Shown here: piece by piece, positions 18,780 to 25,699 of the stretch | Layout of the letters: each line of letters starts with the position of its first letter | Position numbering within the stretch: the first letter of the stretch is position 1 | From: Pigmentiphaga litoralis | GTDB taxonomy: Bacteria; Pseudomonadota; Gammaproteobacteria; Burkholderiales; Burkholderiaceae_B | Reading direction: 5' to 3' | NCBI RefSeq assembly: GCF_014651835.1 | Contig: NZ_BMXQ01000001.1 | Coordinates: 248,001 to 312,000 of the forward strand | DNA length: 64,000 bases | Translations under genes and position numbers: made by a program | The notes under the pieces: generated by a model | Told to the model about the DNA's origin: nothing | Database searches by the model: none | The model's input: only the letters and a program-made list of their open reading frames with translations

Positions 18780-19541
18780 ATGTGCCAGCTTCTCGGCATG
18801 AACTGCAATACCCCGACCGACATCGTCTTCAGCTTCACCGGGTTTGCGTACCGGGCCGGACGCACGGGCGAACACATCGATGGGTGGGGCATCGCGTTCT
18901 TCGAAGGGCGCGCCGTGCGCCATTTCGTGGATCACCAGGCCGCGCTGGTATCACCGATTGCCGATCTGATCCGGCGCTACCCGATCAAATCGACCAACGT
19001 CATCGCGCACATCCGCAAGGCAACGGTCGGATCCGTCATTCTCGAGAACTGCCATCCCTTCATCCGCGAGATGTGGGGCCGGTACTGGGTGTTCGCACAC
19101 AACGGCGACCTCAAGGATTACCACCCCGAACTGGACGGCCCCTACCAGCCAGTGGGGTCCACCGACAGCGAACGGGCCTTCTGCTGGATTCTGCAATCGC
19201 TGCGGGCGCGTTTTGCGTCGCGGCCGTCGCGCGAGGTGCTCGCCGAGGCGCTGCGCGGCCTGTGCGCCGGGATCGCAACGCACGGCACTTTCAACATGAT
19301 GCTGTCGGACGGCACCGAGCTGTATGCGCACTGCTCCACGCGCCTGCACTACCTGGTGCGCCAGCATCCCTTCGCCACGGCCAGCTTGTCCGACGACGAG
19401 GTCACGGTGAACTTTGCCGAGGTGACGACGCCCGACGACCGGGTGGCCGTGATCGTGACCGAGCCGCTGACGGCGAACGAAACCTGGCTGCCGTTCGCGT
19501 CGGGCGAACTGAAAGTGTTCGTGGACGGCGCACCAGTTTGA
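18780..19541 (+). CDS. Class II glutamine amidotransferase (YafJ type)
   Basis: A 253-residue Ntn-type glutaminase domain. It begins MCQLLGMNC, so Cys2 becomes the N-terminal nucleophile after Met removal. Conserved HIDGWGIAFFEGR, STNVIAHIRKATVG and FAHNGDL follow, as in YafJ and GATase_4 proteins. ATG 18780 is the only start that puts Cys at position 2; the open frame continues further upstream. No synthase domain is attached, so the acceptor of the released ammonia is unknown. It is transcribed divergently from the ABC importer and convergently with the UraD-AllC fusion gene. Confidence 0.85.
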   Translation: MCQLLGMNCNTPTDIVFSFTGFAYRAGRTGEHIDGWGIAFFEGRAVRHFVDHQAALVSPIADLIRRYPIKSTNVIAHIRKATVGSVILENCHPFIREMWGRYWVFAHNGDLKDYHPELDGPYQPVGSTDSERAFCWILQSLRARFASRPSREVLAEALRGLCAGIATHGTFNMMLSDGTELYAHCSTRLHYLVRQHPFATASLSDDEVTVNFAEVTTPDDRVAVIVTEPLTANETWLPFASGELKVFVDGAPV

Positions 19542-19542
19542 T

Positions 19543-19562
19543 GCGCTGGCCGGCGCCAGCGC
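19543..19562. terminator. Hairpin between converging amidotransferase and uraD-allC genes
   Basis: Perfect 8-bp arms GCGCTGGC and GCCAGCGC surround CGGC, immediately after the amidotransferase stop and 16 bp before the converging stop at 19578. There is no real T-run on either side. It is probably a bidirectional terminator or boundary hairpin. Confidence 0.5.
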
Positions 19563-19577
19563 TTCGTTATGGTGCGC

Positions 19578-21410
19578 TCAGGTGTCAGCGGCCAGTCGTT
19601 CCAGAAAGTCCAGGGTCAACTCCGCCGCCAGTTGCGCGTCGTCGGCCGTCATGATTTCGAGCGGGTTGTGGCTGATGCCGCCATTGCCGCAGCGGGTGAA
19701 CAGCATGGTGACGGGCGCGACCTCGGCCAGTTTCATGGCGTCGTGGCCCGCGCCCGAGGGCAGGGCGCAAGCCGGCAGGCCCCGTGCCGAAATAGCCTCT
19801 GACCAGTACGCCATTTCGTGCGGCGCGCAAGGCGCGGCGGCGGCCCGCATCAGTTCTTCGGTCACCACCGAGATCTGGCGGCGCGCGCAGATTGCCGCGA
19901 TCTCGGTCTCCAGATCGGCCACGGCCGCATCCCGCACGGCGTTGTCGGCCGCGCGTATGTCCAGCGACACCGTGCAGGCGCCCGGGATGACGTTGACCGA
20001 CCCGTTCGGGACTGTGAGTACGCCTACCGTTCCTACCAATGACGGCGTGCCGGCGCAGCGCCGCTCCACCGCCAGCACGATCTCGGCCGCCGCGCACGCC
20101 GCGTCCCGCCGCATGTCCATGGGCGTCGTCCCGGCATGGCTGGCCACGCCGCGCAGCGTCAGCAGACGCCGCAAGCTGCCCGCGATCGACGTGACCACGC
20201 CCACCGGCAGGTTGCGTTCGAACAGGACCGGGCCCTGCTCGATGTGCACTTCAAAGTAGTGCTTGAGCCGTGCCACGTCCACCGCGGCCGCGTCTATCGC
20301 CTCGGGGTCCAGGCCTGCCGCCCTCAAGGCATCCCGCATGGCGATGCCTTGCGCATCGACCGCGTCCAGCACGGCCGGATCGAAGCGGCCCACATAGGCC
20401 GACGACCCCAGGAAGGTGCTGCCGTAGCGCACGCCTTCTTCCTCGGCAAACGCCACCACGTCCAGGTCATAGGGCAGGCGGCGGCCGGCGCGGTGCAGAT
20501 GCTCGACCAGCACGATGGGCAGCAGCACGCCCAGGCGGCCGTCGTACTTGCCGCCGTTGCGCACCGTGTCGTAATGGCTGCCGGTGGAGACCAGCGCGGG
20601 CGCGTCAATGGCCGGATCGGCGCGGTACCGTCCGACCACATTGCCGACGGCATCATGGCGCACGCTGTCGAATCCGGCGGCCTGCATCCAGGTCGCGATC
20701 TGCGAGGCGGCCGCGCGATGCGCCGGGGTCAGGTAGGTGCAGGTCAGATCGTCCGGGGAATCGGAATGGCTCGCCAGCGTTTCGGCCCACTGCATGATCT
20801 GCTCGCCAAAGGCCCGCGGCTGCGGCAGGCGATCGGCCAGACGGATCTCGGCAATGCGGTCGATCTGGCGCAGCGCTTCCTTGAACTCCTGGTCGGGCGC
20901 ATGCCGCAGCCGACGTTGCCACGCCGCGATGATCTGCGTGCGTGTCAGGCCCGCACCCGTTGGGCCGCGCACGGCGATGATGAACGGAAAACCGAACCGT
21001 GCACGGTAATCGGCGTTCAGTGTCTGGAGCGTCGCGAACTCTTCGGGCGTGCACGCGTTCAGCCCGGCGCGCGCCTGTTCACCGGCCGAGTCGGCTGTCA
21101 GTTCGCCAGCAATGGCTGCACGGCCGGCCAGTTCCGGGTGCGCGCGAATCAGGGCAAGCTGTTCATCGCGGCTCGCTTCCCGCACCGCCGTGGCCAGCGC
21201 CAGCTTGAGCGCTGCCGCCGACTTGAACGGGCGACGCGCGGCGGCGCGTTCCATGACCCACGGGCTATGTTCGTACAGGCCGTCCAGGCGCTGGGTGAAG
21301 TCGTCCAGGCTGGCCGCGTTCAGCACGTCCAGGGTCAGCGGAGCCGGGACGGATGCGCCGGGCAGGGGGAGCGACGAGGGCGACGGTGGCGTGGAAGAAG
21401 GCGTGGTCAT
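19578..21410 (-). CDS. Fused OHCU decarboxylase (UraD) / allantoate amidohydrolase (AllC)
   Basis: A 610-residue bifunctional purine-catabolism enzyme. Residues about 25-190 are UraD, which makes S-allantoin from OHCU, with the catalytic RAHPELAGRA and FGFPFIIAVRG. Residues about 200-610 are an M20-type Zn-dependent ureide amidohydrolase with metal motifs STGSHYDTV, GKYDGRLGV, AEEEGVRYGS, HIEQGPVL and GAGHDAM. The two halves sit in one uninterrupted frame. ATG 21410 overlaps the stop of puuE (TGATG), which fixes the start and shows translational coupling. The enzymes on both sides of allantoinase are thus joined in one chain, and allantoinase is encoded just upstream. AllC-type specificity, rather than carbamoyl-amino-acid hydrolase, is inferred from this context. 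Confidence 0.9.
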   Translation of the reverse strand: MTTPSSTPPSPSSLPLPGASVPAPLTLDVLNAASLDDFTQRLDGLYEHSPWVMERAAARRPFKSAAALKLALATAVREASRDEQLALIRAHPELAGRAAIAGELTADSAGEQARAGLNACTPEEFATLQTLNADYRARFGFPFIIAVRGPTGAGLTRTQIIAAWQRRLRHAPDQEFKEALRQIDRIAEIRLADRLPQPRAFGEQIMQWAETLASHSDSPDDLTCTYLTPAHRAAASQIATWMQAAGFDSVRHDAVGNVVGRYRADPAIDAPALVSTGSHYDTVRNGGKYDGRLGVLLPIVLVEHLHRAGRRLPYDLDVVAFAEEEGVRYGSTFLGSSAYVGRFDPAVLDAVDAQGIAMRDALRAAGLDPEAIDAAAVDVARLKHYFEVHIEQGPVLFERNLPVGVVTSIAGSLRRLLTLRGVASHAGTTPMDMRRDAACAAAEIVLAVERRCAGTPSLVGTVGVLTVPNGSVNVIPGACTVSLDIRAADNAVRDAAVADLETEIAAICARRQISVVTEELMRAAAAPCAPHEMAYWSEAISARGLPACALPSGAGHDAMKLAEVAPVTMLFTRCGNGGISHNPLEIMTADDAQLAAELTLDFLERLAADT

Positions 21411-22342
21411 CACAGGGCGGTAGAAGGGTAGGGGTGGTGCTGCTGCCAGTGGCGCGCGATGTCGATGCGTCGGCACACCCACACGTCGGGGTGCTTTTCC
21501 AGGTGGTCCAGGAAACGCTGCAGGCCGCGAAAGCGCCCGGGACGCCCCAGCAGGCGGCAGTGCATGCCGATCGACAGCATGCGCGGGGACTCGGCGCCTT
21601 CGTCATACAGCACGTCAAAGCTGTCGCGCAGGTAGTCGAAGAAGTGGTCGCCCGTGTTGAAGCCCTGCGGCGTGGCGAACCGCATGTCGTTGGTATCCAG
21701 CGTGTAGGGCACCACCAGATGCGGCACGGTGCCGCCCTGGGCGGCTTCGACCTGGGTCCAGAAGGGCAGGTCGTCGCCGTAATAGTCGCTGTCGTACACA
21801 TAGCCCCCGTGTTCCACCACCAGCTTGCGGGTGTTGGGGCTGTCGCGGCCGGTGTACCAGCCCAGCGGCCACTGGCCCCCGGTCAGGCGATGCACGATCT
21901 CGGTGCCAATGCGCATGTGCTCGCGCTCGGTGGCCTCGTCCATGCCCTGGTAATGGATCCAGCGCCAGCCATGGCAGGCGATCTCGTGCCCCAGGTCCAC
22001 AAACGCTTGGGTGACTTCCGGATGGCGTTCCAGCGCCATGGCCGCGCCGAACACGGTCAATGGCAACCCTCGCTTTTCGAACTCTTTCAGGATGCGCCAG
22101 ACGCCCACGCGCGAGCCGTATTCATAGATCGACTCCATGCTCATGTGGCGGTCGGGGTAAGCCGCCGCGCCAACGATTTCGGACAGGAACTGTTCCGAGG
22201 CCGGATCGCCATGCAGCACTGAATTTTCGGCGCCTTCTTCATAATTCAGGACGAACTGCACGGCGACGCGGGCGCGGCCTGGCCAACGGGCGTCGGGAGG
22301 AGTGCGGCCGTAGCCGACAAGATCGCGGGGATAGGAAGTCAT
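21410..22342 (-). CDS. puuE: Allantoinase, cofactor-independent PuuE type
   Basis: A 310-residue polysaccharide-deacetylase-fold allantoinase that opens allantoin to allantoate. The start MTSYPRDLVGYGRTPPDARWPGRARVAVQFVLNYEEGAE is characteristic of PuuE. Further motifs are GSRVGVWRILKEFEKRGLPLTVF, HEIACHGWRWIHYQ, and the C-terminal HLEKHPDVWVCRRIDIARHW. ATG at 22342 lies 122 bp from the divergent uraH start. Its stop overlaps the ATG of the uraD-allC fusion gene, so the two are co-transcribed. Together with UraH they cover HIU to ureidoglycine. Confidence 0.92.
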   Translation of the reverse strand: MTSYPRDLVGYGRTPPDARWPGRARVAVQFVLNYEEGAENSVLHGDPASEQFLSEIVGAAAYPDRHMSMESIYEYGSRVGVWRILKEFEKRGLPLTVFGAAMALERHPEVTQAFVDLGHEIACHGWRWIHYQGMDEATEREHMRIGTEIVHRLTGGQWPLGWYTGRDSPNTRKLVVEHGGYVYDSDYYGDDLPFWTQVEAAQGGTVPHLVVPYTLDTNDMRFATPQGFNTGDHFFDYLRDSFDVLYDEGAESPRMLSIGMHCRLLGRPGRFRGLQRFLDHLEKHPDVWVCRRIDIARHWQQHHPYPSTAL

Positions 22343-22416
22343 GGAAGAAGGTGGCTGCTGAGCGACCTGAAACTATATACACTTTTTGGCTGGGGCCGAA
22401 CCGGCTTTGGCTTACT

Positions 22417-22434
22417 TGCACCCACCCGGGTGCA
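22417..22434. promoter_or_regulatory. Inverted repeat in the puuE/uraH divergent promoter region
   Basis: Perfect 7-bp arms TGCACCC and GGGTGCA around ACCC, 75 bp before puuE and 31 bp before uraH. The same CACCCAC core recurs at 22447-22453. Placement between two divergently transcribed purine genes fits an operator, but a uraH leader hairpin is also possible. Confidence 0.4.
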
Positions 22435-22464
22435 CTCACTCAGGCGCACCCACTCAGGAATCCC

Positions 22465-22830
22465 ATGGGCAAATTGACCACTCACGTTCTCGACACCGCG
22501 CACGGCTGCCCCGCCGCCGGGCTGACCATCGATCTGTATCGCTTGAATGACGTCGCCGACCCCGCGTCCGCCGTGCTGCTCAAGCGGGTCGTGACCAATG
22601 ACGATGGCCGGATCGACGGCCCGCTGCTGGAAGGCCCGGACTTCGTTGTGGCGGCCTACCGCCTGGTGTTTGCTGCCGGTGCGTACTTCGCCGCGCGCGG
22701 TATCGACCTGCCCGAACCGCGGTTTGTGGATCGTGTTGCGCTGAACTTCGGCATTGCCGACGCCAGCCAGCACTTCCATGTGCCGCTGCTGGTCAGCCCA
22801 TGGAGCTGGAGCACCTATCGGGGGAGCTGA
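22465..22830 (+). CDS. uraH: 5-Hydroxyisourate hydrolase
   Basis: A 121-residue transthyretin-like enzyme converting 5-hydroxyisourate to OHCU, the substrate of the UraD half of the nearby fusion. It starts MGKLTTHVLDTAHGCPAAGL (catalytic His in THVLD) and ends in the diagnostic STYRGS tetrapeptide region (YRGS). Internal LLSPWSWS-like sequence (LVSPWSWSTYRGS) and HFHVPLL are as in the family. ATG 22465 follows CAGGAATCCC. It is divergent from puuE and ends 8 bp before the converging LysR gene. Confidence 0.93.
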   Translation: MGKLTTHVLDTAHGCPAAGLTIDLYRLNDVADPASAVLLKRVVTNDDGRIDGPLLEGPDFVVAAYRLVFAAGAYFAARGIDLPEPRFVDRVALNFGIADASQHFHVPLLVSPWSWSTYRGS

Positions 22831-22838
22831 GCCCCGCG

Positions 22839-23813
22839 TCAGCCCGCCGGACCCCGCTGCGGAGTCACGGTGGGCCCGATGCACGCCACGATCTGCTCGC
22901 GCAGCCACCGCACCGGTGCCTCGCGCCGGGCCCGCGCATGCCACAACAGGCAGTACTGCAGGGGCGGCAGGGCGACCGGCAAGGGCAGCACCTTGACCGG
23001 CAACGAGCTTGCAAAGAACTGCGTGAAGCGCTGGCCTGTCGTCAGCAGCAGGTCGGTCTGCGTCAATACATACGGAATCACGCTGAACACCGGAAATTCC
23101 AGGGCGATGCGGCGCGTGTGGCCGGCGCGCGCGAGCAGCGTATCCACCGTGCTGCGCAGGCCGGGCCGCATGGCCGTGGGCGCCGCATGCTGCGCCTGGA
23201 AATAGGCGGCGGCAGTCAGGGGCCGATCCGCCAGCGGGTGATGGCTGCCCATCATCACCACCAATTCGTCGTCCATGATCGGCAAGCGGTGCAATTGCGC
23301 GGGCGGATCGGGCCAATTGGCGATCACCAGATCCAGCCGGCCATCCGCCAGTTTTTCGGCATAGTCCTGGTCGTCGGTCAGCGGGTGCACGGTCAAGCGG
23401 ATGTCGGGAGCAAGCTGGCGCAAACGCCCCGCCAATCGCGGCAACAGCATCGGGTCCAGATAGTCCGGCGCCGCCAGATGCAGCTCGCCTTCGGCGCGCT
23501 GCGGATCGAAGCGGGGCGGCGGGGCCAGGAAATGGTCGGCCTGCAGCAACAATTCGCGGGCGGGCGCTTCCAGCGACAAGGCGGTTGCCGTCGGTACCAC
23601 GCCGCCCGCTGCACGTACGAACAAGGTGTCCCCGGTCAATCGCCGCAGCCGCGCCAGCCGCGCCGACAGCTGCGGCTGGCCTACCCCGAGACGGATGGCC
23701 GCGCGCGACACGTGCAGGGTATCGAGCAGGGTCAGGAAAGCCTGGACATCGGCCAGACTGAGCCGGGACAGGTCGCTGCGAGGCGTGGTCGGAGAAGTCG
23801 CGGGCGTTGGCAT
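22839..23813 (-). CDS. LysR-family regulator divergent from xdhAB
   Basis: A 324-residue LTTR. The winged helix lies at about 18-77 (LADVQAFLTLLDTLHVSRAAIRLGVGQPQLSARLARLRRLTGDTLFVR), with a 17-residue N-terminal extension and a substrate-binding domain after about 105. ATG at 23813. It is transcribed away from xdhA, with a 22-bp inverted repeat between them, the standard arrangement for an LTTR controlling a divergent catabolic operon. It is therefore the likely purine-responsive regulator of xdhABC, an inference from position. Confidence 0.88.
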   Translation of the reverse strand: MPTPATSPTTPRSDLSRLSLADVQAFLTLLDTLHVSRAAIRLGVGQPQLSARLARLRRLTGDTLFVRAAGGVVPTATALSLEAPARELLLQADHFLAPPPRFDPQRAEGELHLAAPDYLDPMLLPRLAGRLRQLAPDIRLTVHPLTDDQDYAEKLADGRLDLVIANWPDPPAQLHRLPIMDDELVVMMGSHHPLADRPLTAAAYFQAQHAAPTAMRPGLRSTVDTLLARAGHTRRIALEFPVFSVIPYVLTQTDLLLTTGQRFTQFFASSLPVKVLPLPVALPPLQYCLLWHARARREAPVRWLREQIVACIGPTVTPQRGPAG

Positions 23814-23890
23814 GGAAGGTCTGATGCGTTCTGGCTGTGGTGGCGGGAAATCGGCGGACTGTCTGGCGCTGATACGGCCTTGGCCGATGT

Positions 23891-23912
23891 CTCATCATCA
23901 ATAGATGATGAG
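23891..23912. promoter_or_regulatory. LTTR-type operator between the LysR gene and xdhA
   Basis: Perfect 9-bp arms CTCATCATC and GATGATGAG separated by AATA. The inner ATCATC/GATGAT pair has the interrupted-dyad geometry that LysR proteins recognise. It sits 78 bp from the LysR start and 68-128 bp upstream of the possible xdhA starts. Confidence 0.6.
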
Positions 23913-24019
23913 CGTTATCGCAGAAACAGGATGATAGCGCCGCGCGGTCAGCGTATGTTGTGAGACTGCACGCCCTTTTCCAGCTTGCCGCCGATCCTGG
24001 CGGACCTCCGGTGCCCGCC

Positions 24020-25699
24020 ATGACTGCTGCCTCTCCCGATTCCTCTGTCAACGCCGCGTCGCCATCGGCCTTGCCATCGCCATCGCCATCGCCATCCGCC
24101 GCTGCGTCGGAACGCCCCATCCGCTTCTGGCTGGGCGACCGGCAGGTCAGCGTCGACCATGCGCCGCCCACGCTGACCCTGCTCGAATGGATGCGCGAGC
24201 GTGGCGGCTGTGCCTCGGTCAAGGAAGGTTGCGCCGAGGGCGATTGCGGTGCGTGCACCGTGGCCGTCACCGACCTGAACGCTGACGGCGAACCGCAGGT
24301 CCGCGCCGTCAATGCCTGTATCCAATTCCTGGGCACCCTGGATGGCAAGGCCGTGCAAAGCGCACAGGACATCGCGACCCCCGACGCGCTCCACCCGGTG
24401 CAGCAGGCCATGGTCGATTGCCACGGGTCGCAATGCGGCTTCTGTACGCCGGGCTTTGTCATGTCGATGTTCGCGTTGTACGAAACCCGGCGTGCCGCGG
24501 CCGATCCCGAGGTCAGCCGCGACGACGCCTTGCGCGCACTGTCGGGCAATCTGTGCCGCTGCACGGGGTATCGGCCGATTGTCGACGCGACGCGCGCCAT
24601 GTGCGCCGCACCGTGGCAGGGGCCCGACATGGCACTGTGGAAGACGCGTCTGGCAGCGGTCGCCGCGGACGGCGATGCGGTGTTCGCGTCGGGTGCCGAC
24701 GTGGCGACGCAGTGGCCGGGCCATGCCGCCGGCCGCTTCTACGCGCCGCGGACGCTGCGTTCCTTGAGCGCGGTGCTGTCCGAACGGCCGCAGGCGCGCA
24801 TTGTTGCCGGGTCGACCGATGTCGGCCTGTGGGTGACCAAACAGCATCGCGCAGTTGGTGACGTGGTGTGGCTCGGCGCGGTACGCGAGCTGCAGGGCAT
24901 GCAGGAGATGTCTGGCGACGCGGCCGCGGCAGTCTGGGGCGACGGCACACCCGTCCTGGAGATCGGCGCCGCTGTCAGCCTGAGCGATGCGCTCGACGCC
25001 TTGTTGCCGCACTTGCCGAACTGCGCCAGTTACTTCGATCGTTTTGCATCCACGCCGATTCGCAACGCCGGCACGCTGGTCGGCAACCTGGCAAATGGCT
25101 CGCCCATCGGCGACTGCCCGCCGCTCATGCTGGCCCTGGGCGCGAGCCTGGTGCTGCATCGTGGCGGCGTGGAACGCGTCGTGCTGCTCGACGACTTCTA
25201 CCTGGGCTACCAGAAGAACTGTCTGCTGCCCGGCGAGTTCGTGCGCGCGGTGCGCGTGCCCGTGCCGGCCAATGTCGACGTCCATGCCTGGAAGGTATCG
25301 AAGCGCCTGGAGCAGGACATCAGCGCAGTGGCCGTCGCCACGGCATTCCGGCTCACCGGCGGCAAGGTCTCTCAGGTCCGGATCGGTGTGGGTGGCATGG
25401 CCGCTGTCCCGAGCCGCGCCCCCAGGACCGAGGCGGCGTTGGCGAGCCTGGACGTGGCGACGCACGCCGTCATGCCCGCGGCGCAAGGGCCGTTGGCGGA
25501 TGCCCTGCACACCTTGCGCAACGAATTCGCGCCGCTCGATGACTTGCGCGCCAGCGCCGCGTACCGCCGCGACGTCGCGGCCAATCTGCTGCTCCGATCC
25601 TGGCTTGCCCTGTCCACCGCGTCCGGCGCCGCGCCATCTGCCGCATCCGGCCACACGCTTGCCGACCTGTCGCCCGTCCTGATGGAGATCACGCCATGA
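24020..25699 (+). CDS. xdhA: Xanthine dehydrogenase, FeS/FAD subunit
   Basis: Small subunit of the molybdenum hydroxylase oxidising hypoxanthine and xanthine to urate. The ferredoxin domain has CASVKEGCAEGDCGAC; the helical 2Fe-2S domain has CGFCTPGF and LCRCTGYRP. The FAD domain follows (RIVAGSTDVGLWVTK and TPIRNAGTLVGNLANGSPIGD). The start is uncertain: ATG 24020 gives 559 residues, while GTG 23960 would add 20 residues and has no better ribosome-binding site. The first ~30 residues are a low-complexity Pro-Ser stretch made by four GCCATC repeats (24073-24096). The stop overlaps the ATG of xdhB (ATGA), so the two are coupled. Confidence 0.92.
   Translation: MTAASPDSSVNAASPSALPSPSPSPSAAASERPIRFWLGDRQVSVDHAPPTLTLLEWMRERGGCASVKEGCAEGDCGACTVAVTDLNADGEPQVRAVNACIQFLGTLDGKAVQSAQDIATPDALHPVQQAMVDCHGSQCGFCTPGFVMSMFALYETRRAAADPEVSRDDALRALSGNLCRCTGYRPIVDATRAMCAAPWQGPDMALWKTRLAAVAADGDAVFASGADVATQWPGHAAGRFYAPRTLRSLSAVLSERPQARIVAGSTDVGLWVTKQHRAVGDVVWLGAVRELQGMQEMSGDAAAAVWGDGTPVLEIGAAVSLSDALDALLPHLPNCASYFDRFASTPIRNAGTLVGNLANGSPIGDCPPLMLALGASLVLHRGGVERVVLLDDFYLGYQKNCLLPGEFVRAVRVPVPANVDVHAWKVSKRLEQDISAVAVATAFRLTGGKVSQVRIGVGGMAAVPSRAPRTEAALASLDVATHAVMPAAQGPLADALHTLRNEFAPLDDLRASAAYRRDVAANLLLRSWLALSTASGAAPSAASGHTLADLSPVLMEITP
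24073..24096 (+). repeat. Hexanucleotide repeat (GCCATC)x4 in the xdhA N-terminus
   Basis: Four perfect 6-bp units encode alternating Pro-Ser in the N-terminal tail of XdhA. Because the unit is two codons long, slippage would change tail length but not the frame. Confidence 0.75.
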
